Assembly (NCBI RefSeq): GCF_023028345.1
Contig: NZ_CP095487.1
Coordinates: forward strand, 620,001-684,000
Source of the DNA: Halorientalis marina
GTDB lineage: Archaea > Halobacteriota > Halobacteria > Halobacteriales > Haloarculaceae
DNA: 64,000 nucleotides
Direction of reading: 5' to 3'
Shown here: positions 52,959 through 63,345 of the stretch, in pieces
Layout: the number at the start of each line of letters is the position of its first letter
Numbering within the stretch: position 1 is the first letter of the stretch
Position numbers and translations under genes: made by a program
The notes under the pieces: model-generated
Seen by the model: only the letters and a program-made list of their open reading frames with translations
The model's database searches: none
What the model was told of the DNA's origin: nothing

Positions 52959-55900
52959 TCAGTCGTCACCGGCGCCGGTCGCCTGCTCGCCATCGGCCTC
53001 GGCAGCCTCCTCCGCGGCGATCTCGCGGTCCGACCGCGGCCCCTCCAGGTCGACTGTCGGCAGGAGGTCACGGAGATACCGGCCGGTGTGGGACTCGTCG
53101 GTCCGGGCGACCGCTTCGGGGGTGCCCGCCGCGACGACTTCGCCGCCGTGCTCGCCGCCCTCCGGCCCGAGATCGACGATGTGGTCGGCGTTTTTGACGA
53201 GATCGAGTTCGTGCTCGATGACGACGACCGTGTTGCCGTCGTCGGTCAGCCGGTGGAGCACGTCGATGAGCTTGCGCTCGTCCTCGGGGTGCAGGCCGGT
53301 GGTCGGCTCGTCGAGCAGATAGAGGGTTTCCCCGGAGTCTTTCTTCCCGAGTTCCTCGGCGAGTTTCACGCGCTGTGCCTCGCCGCCCGAGAGGGTGGTC
53401 GACGGCTGGCCCAGTCGCATGTAGCCCAGGCCCACGTCCTGCAGGAGTTTCAGCCGCCGGCTGATCTGCGGGTGGCTCTCGAAGAACTCGGCGGCCTCGT
53501 CGACGCTCATCCCCAGCACGTCGGCGATGGTCGCGTCCTTGTAGGTCACGTCGAGCGTCTCGTCGTTGTAGCGGGCGCCACCACAGGACTCGCAGTCGAC
53601 CTTGACGTCCGAGAGGAAGTTCATGTCGATCGTGACGGTTCCCTGCCCGCTACACTCCTCACAGCGGCCGCCCTTGACGTTGAACGAGAACCGCCCCTTC
53701 TCGTAGCCGCGCTGTTTGGCGAGGCTGGTCTCGGCGAACAGTTCCCGGATGTGGTCGAAGACGTTGGTGTACGTGGCAGGGTTCGAGCGCGGCGTCCGGC
53801 CGATGGGCGACTGGTCGATGAGCCGGACCGTCTCGACGTGTTCCAGTCCCTCGATGTCGTCGTGGTCGCCGGGGTCGACGGAGGTGTTGTCGTTCATCCG
53901 CCGGGCCAGCCCCTTGTAGAGGATGTCGTGCATTAGCGTGGACTTCCCGGACCCCGAAACTCCGGTAATGGCGGTGAACGCGCCCACCGGGAGGTCCACG
54001 TCGAGGTCTTTGAGGTTGTGCTGGCGCGCGCCACGGACGGTGATGGTGCCGTCGGCGTCGCGGCTCGCGTGTCCGTCGTCCCCGCTCGCTCCATCCGTGC
54101 CCTTTCGACGGTCGGGCACGCGCCGCGTCTCGGGGACCGGGATCGCTCGCTCCCCGGCGAGGTAGTCGCCGGTGACCGACTCCTCGGCCGCGATCACCTC
54201 GTCGAAATCGCCGTCGACGACGATTTCGCCACCGCGCTTGCCCGGACCGGGCCCCATGTCGATGATGTTGTCCGCCCGCCGCATCGTCTCGGTGTCGTGT
54301 TCGACCACGAGCAGGGTGTTCCCGAGGTCCCGGAGTTCTGCCAGGGTGTTCAGTAGACGGTCGTTGTCCCGCTGGTGGAGGCCGATGGAGGGCTCGTCGA
54401 GGACGTAGAGGACGCCGACGAGGCCGGAGCCGATCTGCGTCGCGAGGCGGATGCGCTGGCTCTCGCCGCCCGAGAGGGTGGCGGCCTCCCGGTCGAGCGT
54501 GAGGTACTCCAGGCCGACCTCGCACATGAACCCGAGGCGGGCGCGGATCTCCTTGAGTATCTCCTCGGCGATCTTCGTGTCGCGTTCGTCGAGGTCGGCT
54601 TCCATCTCCTCGAAGTGTTCCAGCGCGTCGCCGATGGACATCCGGTTGACCTCGGTGATGGTGGTTCCGTTCACGAGGACGGCCCGGGATTCCGACTTGA
54701 GTCGGGTCCCCTCACAGGCCGGGCAGGTGGTGACGGCCATGTACTCCTCGATGTGCTCGCGGGCGCGGTCGCTGTCGGTCTCGACGTGCCGGCGCTCCAG
54801 GTTGGGGATGACCCCCTCGAACCGCTCGGTCTTCTCCCGGGTGCCGTTCTTGGTCGTCCACTCGAAGTGGACGACGTCGTCCGTGCCGTAGAGGAACTGC
54901 CGGCGGATGTCGGGGTCGAGTTCCTCGAAGGGTGTCCCGAGGTCGACGCCGAAGTGCTCGGCGACGTTGTCCAGCTGGCGGGAGTAGTAGGTCCGGTTGT
55001 AGCTCCAGGGCTCGAAGACGTGCTTCAGCGGTTTCGAGGGATCGGTGATCACGAGGTCCTCGCTGACCTCCTTGGTGGAGCCGATGCCCTCACACTCCGG
55101 ACAGGCGCCGTAGGGGGAGTTGAACGAGAACGACCGCGTCTCGATCTCGGAGATGTCGATGTTGCAGTGGGTACAGGCGAGGGCCTCGGACATTTCGACG
55201 ACGAGGCGGTCGTCGGCTCGCGGGTCGGTCCCCTCCCCGCTCGCCCCGTCCGAGGCGCTTCGCGCCTCGCGCGCCAGATCCCCCGTCGAGCGGACGGACG
55301 AGCCGCCGAGTTCGACGTCCTCGGGCGGGTCGGGCAGGATCACCTTGAGGACACCCTCTCCCTTTTCGAGGGCGGTCTCGACGGAGTCGGTGATGCGCGA
55401 GCGGGCGTCGGGGCTGACTTTCACGCGGTCGACGATCACGTCGACGGTGTGGTCGTAGTTCTCGTCCAGGTCCGGCCTGTCCATCGTCAGGTCGTAGGCC
55501 TCGCCGTCGACCTCGACGCGGGCGTACCCCTCGCTCACGAGGTCGTCGAAGAGGTCCTCGAAGGCGCCCTTCTGGTCGCGGACGACCGGCGCGGCGAGCT
55601 TCGCTTTCGTCCCTTCGGGGAGGGCCACGATGCGAGAGACCATGTTCCCCGCGCTCTGCTCGCCGACCTCGCGGCCACACTCGGGACAGTGTGGCGTCCC
55701 GACGCGGGCGTAGAGCAGTCGGAGGTAGTCGTGGAGTTCGGTGACGGTCCCGACCGTCGACCGCGGGTTGTTGGCGGCGTTTTTCTGGTCGATGCTGATC
55801 GCGGGCGAGAGCCCCTCGACGTTCTCGACCTGCGGTTTGTCCATCTGCCCGAGGAAGTTCCGGGCGTAGGCCGACAGCGACTCGATGTAGCGCCGCTGGC

Positions 55901-56051
55901 CCTCGGCGTAGACCGTCTCGAATGCGAGCGAGGACTTCCCCGAACCCGACAGGCCCGTCACGACCGTCAGCTGTTCCCGCGGGATGGAGACGTCCACGTC
56001 CTTCAGGTTGTGTTCCTCCGCCCCGCGAACCTCGATGTGGTCCTTGCTCAT
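52959..56051 (-). CDS. uvrA: UvrABC system protein A
   Basis: The product is 1030 residues. Two ABC ATPase halves have GLSGSGKSSLAFETVYAEG near residue 33 and GVSGSGKSTLMHDILYKG near residue 690. Signature blocks are TLSGGESQRIRLA and TLSGGEAQRVKLA, and zinc modules are CPECEGIGS and CEECSGQGT...CESCGG. UvrA recognises DNA damage in nucleotide excision repair. The chain is longer than the usual 940-980 residues because of two acidic linkers, about residues 260-285 and 640-670, both containing DGASG. Confidence 0.97.
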   Translation of the reverse strand: MSKDHIEVRGAEEHNLKDVDVSIPREQLTVVTGLSGSGKSSLAFETVYAEGQRRYIESLSAYARNFLGQMDKPQVENVEGLSPAISIDQKNAANNPRSTVGTVTELHDYLRLLYARVGTPHCPECGREVGEQSAGNMVSRIVALPEGTKAKLAAPVVRDQKGAFEDLFDDLVSEGYARVEVDGEAYDLTMDRPDLDENYDHTVDVIVDRVKVSPDARSRITDSVETALEKGEGVLKVILPDPPEDVELGGSSVRSTGDLAREARSASDGASGEGTDPRADDRLVVEMSEALACTHCNIDISEIETRSFSFNSPYGACPECEGIGSTKEVSEDLVITDPSKPLKHVFEPWSYNRTYYSRQLDNVAEHFGVDLGTPFEELDPDIRRQFLYGTDDVVHFEWTTKNGTREKTERFEGVIPNLERRHVETDSDRAREHIEEYMAVTTCPACEGTRLKSESRAVLVNGTTITEVNRMSIGDALEHFEEMEADLDERDTKIAEEILKEIRARLGFMCEVGLEYLTLDREAATLSGGESQRIRLATQIGSGLVGVLYVLDEPSIGLHQRDNDRLLNTLAELRDLGNTLLVVEHDTETMRRADNIIDMGPGPGKRGGEIVVDGDFDEVIAAEESVTGDYLAGERAIPVPETRRVPDRRKGTDGASGDDGHASRDADGTITVRGARQHNLKDLDVDLPVGAFTAITGVSGSGKSTLMHDILYKGLARRMNDNTSVDPGDHDDIEGLEHVETVRLIDQSPIGRTPRSNPATYTNVFDHIRELFAETSLAKQRGYEKGRFSFNVKGGRCEECSGQGTVTIDMNFLSDVKVDCESCGGARYNDETLDVTYKDATIADVLGMSVDEAAEFFESHPQISRRLKLLQDVGLGYMRLGQPSTTLSGGEAQRVKLAEELGKKDSGETLYLLDEPTTGLHPEDERKLIDVLHRLTDDGNTVVVIEHELDLVKNADHIVDLGPEGGEHGGEVVAAGTPEAVARTDESHTGRYLRDLLPTVDLEGPRSDREIAAEEAAEADGEQATGAGDD

Positions 56052-56341
56052 CTAGACACGCCCACGGGCGGGGCCAGTGAAACACTGTCGGTTCCCACTC
56101 GGCGCCCGGCCGGGCACCGCGAGCGCTCGATTGCGCCTCCCCAACCGACGCCGCGACCCCGCTCTCACGACCGAGGACGAGAGATCGGAGTATGAACCCC
56201 TCTCACGCCCGATTTCGTCGGTGAAAATACGGTTTCGAACGGTGAGAACGCCGGCTCGAGCCGGGTGCTGGGAGAATCAGTTAGGATACTTACTCGATGG
56301 CTGTGATTATTTATTGTGCAAGCGACCGTTGTGAAGAAGTG

Positions 56342-57325
56342 ATGCCTGCTACAGTGTATGCGGTTGCCGGCGGCAAGGGTGGTGTCGGCAAGACGACGAC
56401 CGCTGCGAACCTCGCAGCGACGCTGCGGGCGACGGGACGGGAGGTCGCGCTCGTGGACGCCGACCTCGCGATGTCCAATCTCCAGGACCTCATCGGCCTG
56501 GCACACGACCCGACACTGCACGACGTCCTGGCCGGGACGGCGACGCTCTCGGCGGCGCTGATCGAGGAGTCCGAGGACGTCCTCGACACGGCGGGTCGGC
56601 TCGACATCCTGCCGGGGTCGACCGACCTCGACGACTTCGCCCGGGCCGATCCCGAGGGCCTGAACGAGGTCGTCGACGAACTCGCCACCGAGTACGATAC
56701 CATCGTGCTGGATACGGCCAGCGGCGTCACCCGGGAGACGGCCGTCCCGATCCAGCTCGCCGACGAGACAATCGTCGTGACGACGCCCCGCGAGGCGGCG
56801 GTCCTCGACGCGAAAAAGACCGTCGAGTTCGTCGAAAAGGTCGGTGGTTCCGTCGCCGGCCTCGTCGTCTCCCGCGTCTGTCACGGCCTCGACGAGGGCG
56901 ACGTCGTCGAGACCGTCGGCGTCGACCACTTGGCGACGGTCCCCGACCTCGACGTTCCCGGCACCGACCCGCTTCGGCCCTACCGGACGCTGCTCGTCCG
57001 GCTACTGATCGGCAGCGAAATCTCCGCCGCCGACCCGGCCGCCGTCCTCGATATCGAGGGCGTCACCCCCCGTATCACCGAGACCCTCGAACCCGTGCCG
57101 GTCGCCGACGACGCCCCCGACGTCACCGACGCACCCGAGGCTCCCGACGAATCGGAACTCGACGACGAGCCCGACGTGCGCGTCGAGACGACTGCCGACA
57201 CCGGGGACGCCGGCGACGAGGAATCCGGGTCCGGCGGTGACGACGCGTCGACGGCGGGCGACTCCGAGGAGAACGGCGGTCGGATCGACCGCTTCGTCAG
57301 CGCCATTTCCGGCAACGACGACTGA
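56342..57325 (+). CDS. MinD/ParA-family ATPase
   Basis: The product is 327 residues. The deviant Walker A is AGGKGGVGKTTTAANLA at residue 8, with VDADLAMSNLQDLIGL after it and DTASGVTRETAVP as the Walker B region. The first 245 residues are the MinD core. An acidic, low-complexity tail of about 65 residues then leads to a basic-amphipathic end (GGRIDRFVSAISGNDD). It probably acts in spatial organisation at the membrane; which haloarchaeal MinD paralogue it is cannot be told. ATG 56342 fits the family start. Confidence 0.88.
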   Translation: MPATVYAVAGGKGGVGKTTTAANLAATLRATGREVALVDADLAMSNLQDLIGLAHDPTLHDVLAGTATLSAALIEESEDVLDTAGRLDILPGSTDLDDFARADPEGLNEVVDELATEYDTIVLDTASGVTRETAVPIQLADETIVVTTPREAAVLDAKKTVEFVEKVGGSVAGLVVSRVCHGLDEGDVVETVGVDHLATVPDLDVPGTDPLRPYRTLLVRLLIGSEISAADPAAVLDIEGVTPRITETLEPVPVADDAPDVTDAPEAPDESELDDEPDVRVETTADTGDAGDEESGSGGDDASTAGDSEENGGRIDRFVSAISGNDD

Positions 57326-57327
57326 GT

Positions 57328-57963
57328 CTAGCCGTCTCCACCCTCGCCGCCACTTCTCTCAGTTCCCGCTTCGTTTTCGGTCTCGCCCGCCAGCGACGGC
57401 TGTGCGACGATACTGCCGAGCGTGCCACAGACCAGCGGGTACGCGAGGGCGGCACCGAGCGTCCACAGTCGGTCGGGGTACAGCACCCCGAACTGCGTGA
57501 ACGCGAACGTCCCGACCAGCGCGAGCAGGAGGTAGCCGATGGTCATGGCCGCGCCGGTCGCCACGGCGACGAACGCGTCCTGCTCGGGCGGCCGGTACCA
57601 GTAGGTGAACAGGCCGCCGGCGACGGTCAGCGCGACCACCGGAATCCCGTAGTACGCCCAGGGGATCGCCGCGCCGGACACCGGGTTCGGAATGCGGCTG
57701 ATGACCGTCGGGTCGGCGGAGACCACCGGGATCGTGTGTGCGTTGTAGAAGATGAACCCGACGCCGACGAGCCTGTCGACGATCCCCCCCTGGAGGGGAG
57801 CGATGCCGACGAGCATGTAGCCGACGACGGCGAGGTAGCCGACGATGAACGCGCCGACCCCCGCCGCCAGCCCGACCGGCCACGGGAACGCCTCGGCCCG
57901 TGCCCGCAGGCCGTCAGCCGCTCCGCCACTCGCGTCGCCGTCCGTCACGTCTCGTTGTGCCAC
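57328..57963 (-). CDS. Multi-pass membrane protein (DUF7978-like)
   Basis: The product is 211 residues with about five transmembrane helices between residues 27 and 190 and acidic ends. It contains FIFYNAHTIPVVSADPTVIS in an exterior loop and AYYGIPVVALTVAGGLFTYW. I associate it loosely with a haloarchaeal membrane family (DUF7978). It converges with the MinD-like gene, two bases apart. Confidence 0.7.
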   Translation of the reverse strand: MAQRDVTDGDASGGAADGLRARAEAFPWPVGLAAGVGAFIVGYLAVVGYMLVGIAPLQGGIVDRLVGVGFIFYNAHTIPVVSADPTVISRIPNPVSGAAIPWAYYGIPVVALTVAGGLFTYWYRPPEQDAFVAVATGAAMTIGYLLLALVGTFAFTQFGVLYPDRLWTLGAALAYPLVCGTLGSIVAQPSLAGETENEAGTERSGGEGGDG

Positions 57964-58017
57964 ACCGGATGCCCGACCCGATGTCGAAAAAACGTTCCGG
58001 CGGCTGTCAGACCGCTG

Positions 58018-58755
58018 TCAGACCGTCTCGGGGAGCCAGCCGCCCGACACCTCGACGTTCGCGCCGCTGATGTAGTCGCTGTCCTCGTCGAGGAAAAAGA
58101 GGAGCGGCTGGACCATGTCCTCGAAAGAGGCCGGGCGGCCGCGGGGCAGGTCGTCGGGGAACTCGTCGGAGTTCTCGACGACGTACGGGGAGACGGCGTT
58201 GACCGTGACCCCCGACTCACTGGTGTCGGCCGCGAGCATCCGCGTGAACATCAACACGCCCGTCTTCGCCACGAAGTACGGGAAGTTCTTCGGGCTCACG
58301 AGTGCTCGCTCGCCGCTGGCGTAGCCGACGTTGACGATCCGGCCCCACGCCTGCTCGCGCATCGCCGGGAGTGCCGCCTTCGCACAGAGGTAGGTCCCGT
58401 TCAGGTTCGTCTCCAGGACGGTCTGCCAGGTCTCGAAGTCGATGTCCTCCCAGTGGCGGGGGGCGAACGCGCCGACGTTGTTGACGAGGATGTCGACCGT
58501 GTCGAGGGTCGCCTCGACGGACTCGAACATGGCGGCCACGTCGTCGGGGTCGGTCACGTCGGCCTCGACGGCGGCGGCCGCGACGCCGTGTTCGCGGGCG
58601 CGGTCGGCCACCTCCGCGGCGGCGTCGGGGCTGGTCCGGTACTGGACTGCCACGTCCGCGCCACAGGCCGCGATGGCGAGCAGGAACTCCCGGCCGACGC
58701 CTTTCGCGCTCCCGGTTACCAGTGCCGTCCGCCCCGCGAGGTCGGGTGCGAGCAT
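58018..58755 (-). CDS. Short-chain dehydrogenase/reductase
   Basis: The product is 245 residues. The cofactor loop is VTGSAKGVGREFLLAIA at residue 14, NNVG near residue 90 is the family structural motif, and the catalytic Tyr-Lys pair is YFVAK near residue 164. The expected catalytic Ser region reads GYASGERALVS. The C-terminal EDSDYISGANVEVSGG segment is typical. Substrate unknown. Confidence 0.9.
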   Translation of the reverse strand: MLAPDLAGRTALVTGSAKGVGREFLLAIAACGADVAVQYRTSPDAAAEVADRAREHGVAAAAVEADVTDPDDVAAMFESVEATLDTVDILVNNVGAFAPRHWEDIDFETWQTVLETNLNGTYLCAKAALPAMREQAWGRIVNVGYASGERALVSPKNFPYFVAKTGVLMFTRMLAADTSESGVTVNAVSPYVVENSDEFPDDLPRGRPASFEDMVQPLLFFLDEDSDYISGANVEVSGGWLPETV

Positions 58756-58821
58756 ACCCCCGCTTCGGGTCGAACAGGCTTAATCGCCGGTGGTCCGGGG
58801 GCGGGGGTCCGACGGGGCCCG

Positions 58822-61377
58822 TCAGTCGTCCTCGCTGTCGATGTCCACGTCCGGGTTGGGCGTTCCGGTCGCGGGCTCGGGGCCGAGTTCCGGCCGCGGA
58901 GCCGGCCCGGTCCCGGTGTCGGTGTCGGCGTGGTCCGGACCGAAGAAGCGGTCCCAGATGACCAGCACCGAGGGGAGCACGAACACGGAGGCCACGAAGG
59001 CGTAGAAGATCGACAGCCCCGTGAGGATGCCGAACTGGCCGATGGCCGGGAACAGCGCCAGTGCGAGGACGCCGATGCCCGAGACGGTGGTGACCATGCT
59101 GCCGAGCAGGGCGCCGCCGGTCCCGCGGACGGTGCGGTCGAGCGCCGTGTTCAGGTCGTTCATTTCGCGCTCGTCGGCGAAGCGGTGAGTGACGTGGACC
59201 GAGTAGTCGATCCCCAGCCCGATGGTGATGGCGAGGATCGTCGCCGTGATGGCGTTGAACGGGATGTCGAAGAACCGCATCGACGCGGCGACCAGCGTGA
59301 CCGTCATCACGATGGGCACGATGTTGGCCGCTCCGAGGCTCGCAGCCCCCTCGAACAGCCGGTAGGCGAACAACAGGAACAGCGTCGCGCCCGCGAGGGC
59401 AACCGCGAGGCTGACGAGTGCGGATTCGAGGATCACGTCCGAGACCGCCTGGAAGACGACGATCTGACCCGTCGCGATCGCCGTCATCTGGTAGTCGTCG
59501 GCCACTGCGCGGGCGTCGTTCGTGACCACGCTCTGCTCGGCGTCGGACTTGACCGTGTAGACGACGCGAGCACTCCGACGGTCCGCGGTCATGTACTCCA
59601 GGGCCCGGTCACGCGAGTCCGAGGCCAGCAGGTAGTCGTATATCTCCCCGAGGTCGTCGTCCGGGACGCCGTTGTCGTTCAGGTCGTTCCGGGCGACCAG
59701 GCGCGCGAACTCCTCGTCGCGCTCGGCCCGCTGCTGGATCACCGAGAGGATGCTCGTCGGCTGGGCCTCGCGGTCGGAACTGACGAACGAGTCCGGCGGG
59801 TTCTGGTTGGCCTTGTGGATACTCTCCAGGGCGTAATCTTTCTCCATCGGTCCCTCGACGTATATCGTGGCCGACGAGGACTGCGTGGAGCTGAACTTGT
59901 CTTCGAGGAAGTTCGTCGTCTCGGTCACGGTGTAGTCGTTGGGCCGGAACGGCTCCGGGAGGTCCATGATCCAGTCGGGGTTGTCCTCCGGTGGGAGGAA
60001 GTCCTCCTGTGCGAAGGAGGTGTCGACGCCGGTCGCGTAGTAGCCCGCGCCAGCCGTCCCGACGAGGACGATGAGCAGGAAGGCGACCGGCGCAACGTCG
60101 GAGATGGACACGCCGATCCGGAGTACCCCCGATAGCTTGGAGTCCTCGGAGCCGAGCGGCGTCGTACTGAACGTCGGGATCGGGTAGTCCTCGCGCCTGT
60201 AGTCCACCCACGTCTTCAGCGCCGGGAGGAAGATGCCGAAGATGAGGAACGTGAAGACGATGCCGATGGCGGCGACCAGTCCGAAGTCCTGGATCGGCGG
60301 GAGGCTGGAGGTGAAGTTCGACGCGAACCCGATGACCGTCGTCCCGGTGACGATGAAGAAGGCGACGATCAGCTGGTCGGTCGTGATCCGCATCGACTCC
60401 GAGATGCTCTTGCCGGTGATCGTCTCCTCGCGGTAGCGGTTGATGGCGTGGATACCGAAGTCGATCCCGACCGCCAGCAGCAGGGGCGGCACCGCGATGA
60501 GCATCTGACTGAAGGCGATGCCGGCCAGCCCCATGAACCCGAACGTCCAGATGATCGTCATCGCGAGCGCGGAGACGCCGAGCAGGAGGTCGACGAGGTC
60601 GCGGTAGGCGACGATCAGAAAGAGCGTGATGAGGATGACCGCCGCGGGCACGACGATCAGAAGCGAGTCGGTGATGACGCTGGAGAACTCGTTGGCGATG
60701 ATCCCCGAGCCGAAGACCGTGATCCCGCCACCGACCGACTCGACGACGAACTTCGACCGCTCCTGGAGGGGCGTCAGCGGGCTGGAGCCGCCCTGTCCCG
60801 ACCCGGTCGAGAGGCCCGCTGGAATCTCGTGGTCGACGATGCCGATGGTCGCCGACGCGGAACTCGACCGGCGGTTGAAGTCGTCACTGACGATGCTGGC
60901 GAACCGCTCGTTCTCCGCCGCGGCCCGCCGGACGGCGGCGTCGATCTGTCCGGGCGTCGCGTCCTCGACGGCCTCGCGCTGTTCGGCCGGCGTCCTCGCC
61001 GACGGATCGAGCTGTCGCGCGACGATACCCGCCGCGCTCGACGTGGAGGTGACCCGGAGGCTCGGCCGGCCGTTCAGCCGCTCCTGTGCCGTCAGCATCC
61101 GGACCAGCGCCGGCTTCGAGAGTACGTTCGGATGTGACTGGATGAGCTGTGTGCTGCCGGTGTCCGTGCTGAAGGGCGGATTGAAGTCGGTCTGGACCTC
61201 GTCGAAGGCCTCCTCTGCCGGGAGCCCGGTCGTGAACTGCGAGGTGCCGGCCGCGGTGCTGATGTTGCCCAGGCCGAGCGTGAACACGGCCGTCAGGGCG
61301 AGGAAGGCGAGGATGATCCGGCCGGGCCGGTTGACGATGGCGTCGTCGATCCGGTCGATGACTCGCTGGTAGTCCAT
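58822..61377 (-). CDS. MMPL/RND family transporter
   Basis: The product is 851 residues. It has two similar halves, each with one helix, a large exterior domain and five helices: the first helix at residues 19-38, a cluster at about 235-395, another first helix near 430 and a cluster near 680-820. GLGIDYSVHVTHRF in the second half and VGIDFGIHAINRYREE in the first are the paired family motifs. It likely exports lipids or hydrophobic compounds. It starts three bases after the COG1361 gene, in one operon. Confidence 0.92.
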   Translation of the reverse strand: MDYQRVIDRIDDAIVNRPGRIILAFLALTAVFTLGLGNISTAAGTSQFTTGLPAEEAFDEVQTDFNPPFSTDTGSTQLIQSHPNVLSKPALVRMLTAQERLNGRPSLRVTSTSSAAGIVARQLDPSARTPAEQREAVEDATPGQIDAAVRRAAAENERFASIVSDDFNRRSSSASATIGIVDHEIPAGLSTGSGQGGSSPLTPLQERSKFVVESVGGGITVFGSGIIANEFSSVITDSLLIVVPAAVILITLFLIVAYRDLVDLLLGVSALAMTIIWTFGFMGLAGIAFSQMLIAVPPLLLAVGIDFGIHAINRYREETITGKSISESMRITTDQLIVAFFIVTGTTVIGFASNFTSSLPPIQDFGLVAAIGIVFTFLIFGIFLPALKTWVDYRREDYPIPTFSTTPLGSEDSKLSGVLRIGVSISDVAPVAFLLIVLVGTAGAGYYATGVDTSFAQEDFLPPEDNPDWIMDLPEPFRPNDYTVTETTNFLEDKFSSTQSSSATIYVEGPMEKDYALESIHKANQNPPDSFVSSDREAQPTSILSVIQQRAERDEEFARLVARNDLNDNGVPDDDLGEIYDYLLASDSRDRALEYMTADRRSARVVYTVKSDAEQSVVTNDARAVADDYQMTAIATGQIVVFQAVSDVILESALVSLAVALAGATLFLLFAYRLFEGAASLGAANIVPIVMTVTLVAASMRFFDIPFNAITATILAITIGLGIDYSVHVTHRFADEREMNDLNTALDRTVRGTGGALLGSMVTTVSGIGVLALALFPAIGQFGILTGLSIFYAFVASVFVLPSVLVIWDRFFGPDHADTDTGTGPAPRPELGPEPATGTPNPDVDIDSEDD

Positions 61378-61380
61378 TGC

Positions 61381-63315
61381 CTAGTCGCGGAACCTGATGA
61401 ACGCGCCGATACCGATGACCAGTGCCGCGCCGATGCCGATGAGCGGGAGCGGGAGACCGCCACCCCCCTCCTGCTCGGTCACCTGCACCGGCACGCGCTT
61501 GGTGTTCGAGACCTGCGTGTCACCCTCTTCGTCGTCGTACTGGAAGTCCAGTTTGAGCGGGTAGGACTTCGCGCTGGCGCCGCTGGCCGAGACGGTGAAG
61601 TTGATCGTCTCGGACTCGCCGGGCCCCAGTTCGTCGATGAACGCCGTCGAATCCGCCGCCGTGATCGGGTCCTCGTCGAACAGTTTCGCGTCGATGTTGG
61701 TCAGCGTCTCGTTTTTCTGGTTGGTGACGCGCACCTGCATCCCCGCGGAGCCGCCGTTCTGGACTGTCCCCTCGACGACCTCGACGGCGAAGGTGTCCAG
61801 TTGCCTGCCGACGGTCTGTCGCGTCAGCAGTTCGTCGCTGGCGCGCTGGTCACCGTCCTGGTTGCGGTACTCCGTCACGAACGAGAACTGGCGGGGGCCG
61901 GCGTCGGCGCCCTCGTTGATCTCGACGGTGAACTGGAAGTCCGTCGATTCGCCGGGCTGGAGGTTCCCGATGGAGTACTCCCGCTCGGTGGGATTGACGT
62001 TCTCGTTTTCGGTCGTGAACTGGATAACGGCGTCGCTGACGGTCGTCTCGCCGTCGTTGGTGATGGTCCCGCGGATGGCTCCCTCGTCACCGACCCGGAG
62101 CGTGTTCGAGACGTTCGAGAGGGTGAAGCCGGTCTCGGGCGCGGGTGTCAGCCCGAGCGAGATCGGTCTGGACTGCCCGGCGTCGTCGTCCTGGTCGTCG
62201 TAGTTGACCGTCGCCCGGAGCGCGTAACTCCGCGTCTCGGCGCTGTCGGTCGCGGTCACGTCGAAGGTGAGTTCCCGCTGCTCGCCGGGCGCCCAGTCGC
62301 CGACGAACCCGCTCGTCGACCCGGACTGCCCGAACACGATGTCCGAACTCGTCGATTCGAGCGCGACCGTCGCGTCGTTGACCGGGATTGACCCGGTGTT
62401 CTCCATGGTGAGCGTCAGCGAGCCGGTGTCACCGACCGCGACCGTGCTCTCGATGTCGACGACGCTGAAATCCTGTTCCGGCTGTGGGGTCACGCCGAGC
62501 GAGAGCGCCGAGGACTGTCGGGGCGTCCCGTCGCTGTCCTCGAAGTTCGCCGTCGCGGTGAACGAGTACTGTTGTTGCTCGGCCGTCGGCGCCGTGTTCG
62601 CCTGGTAGGAGACCGTCCGGACCTCGCCGGGTTCCCACTCGCCGACGTACCGGCTCGCCTCGGCGGACTGGCCGAACGTGACGTCCGCGTTCTGCGAAGC
62701 GAGCGCGACGTTCGTATCCGAGGCCGTCTCGCTGCCGACGTTCTCCATCGTCACGTCGATGGTGCCGGCCGAGCCGACCCGCATGTCCGTCTCCGTGTCG
62801 ACGATCTCGAACCGTGCGCGGTCGTCGACTTCGATCTCGACATCGAATCTCCGCTTCGTGTAATCGGTGCTCCTGGTCCCCTCACTCAGCGAAATGTACG
62901 CCGTGTGCTCGTACTCGACCACCGCTTCGAGTTCGTACGTGCCTGGTTCGGCGTCTTCATCGATCGAGACGGCGAAGGGCAACTGTGCCGTCTGCCCGTT
63001 CGGGAGCGAACCGAGCGTCTGTGTTCCGGTTCTGATTTCGACCGGGGCCCCGTTTCGATTCACTGTCACGTCGACCCCGCGTGCTGTCTGAACTTCGCTA
63101 TTGAGCGCAGGATTACTGTTCGATCCTCTGTCGAGGTCTCCGGAGTTCGAAAGTGTCAACGTCACCTGTGCGTCCTCTCCGGCCACGAACGTGTTGTCCG
63201 GGACTGTCGCCGATAGATCCGGACTTCCCCATATCCCCGCCTGCTGTGCCACCCCGACGGCCGGCGCCGCGACCAGTCCGACTGTCAGTAACACCGCAAC
63301 GTGTTTCCGATTCAT
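61381..63315 (-). CDS. COG1361-type surface protein with NEW3/CARDB-like repeats
   Basis: The product is 644 residues. A signal peptide (HVAVLLTVGLVAAPAVGVAQ) is followed by four to five immunoglobulin-like repeats with phrases such as VGDTGSLTLTMENTGSIPVN and VGDEGAIRGTITNDGETTVS. The C-terminus has one helix (PLPLIGIGAALVIGIGAFI) and a basic end, anchoring it in the membrane facing out. In haloarchaea this family often sits beside RND transporters and probably acts as an exterior partner. Confidence 0.9.
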   Translation of the reverse strand: MNRKHVAVLLTVGLVAAPAVGVAQQAGIWGSPDLSATVPDNTFVAGEDAQVTLTLSNSGDLDRGSNSNPALNSEVQTARGVDVTVNRNGAPVEIRTGTQTLGSLPNGQTAQLPFAVSIDEDAEPGTYELEAVVEYEHTAYISLSEGTRSTDYTKRRFDVEIEVDDRARFEIVDTETDMRVGSAGTIDVTMENVGSETASDTNVALASQNADVTFGQSAEASRYVGEWEPGEVRTVSYQANTAPTAEQQQYSFTATANFEDSDGTPRQSSALSLGVTPQPEQDFSVVDIESTVAVGDTGSLTLTMENTGSIPVNDATVALESTSSDIVFGQSGSTSGFVGDWAPGEQRELTFDVTATDSAETRSYALRATVNYDDQDDDAGQSRPISLGLTPAPETGFTLSNVSNTLRVGDEGAIRGTITNDGETTVSDAVIQFTTENENVNPTEREYSIGNLQPGESTDFQFTVEINEGADAGPRQFSFVTEYRNQDGDQRASDELLTRQTVGRQLDTFAVEVVEGTVQNGGSAGMQVRVTNQKNETLTNIDAKLFDEDPITAADSTAFIDELGPGESETINFTVSASGASAKSYPLKLDFQYDDEEGDTQVSNTKRVPVQVTEQEGGGGLPLPLIGIGAALVIGIGAFIRFRD

Positions 63316-63345
63316 GTATGCCTGATGACTCTCCGGTTGCTTACC

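Noticed and set aside
54375-56195. Plus-strand frame of 606 codons opposite uvrA
   Set aside because: It is antisense to clear UvrA motifs; the translation is low-complexity.
57736-60135. Plus-strand frame of 799 codons opposite three minus-strand genes
   Set aside because: It spans a membrane protein, an SDR and an RND transporter with strong motifs on the other strand, so it is a shadow.
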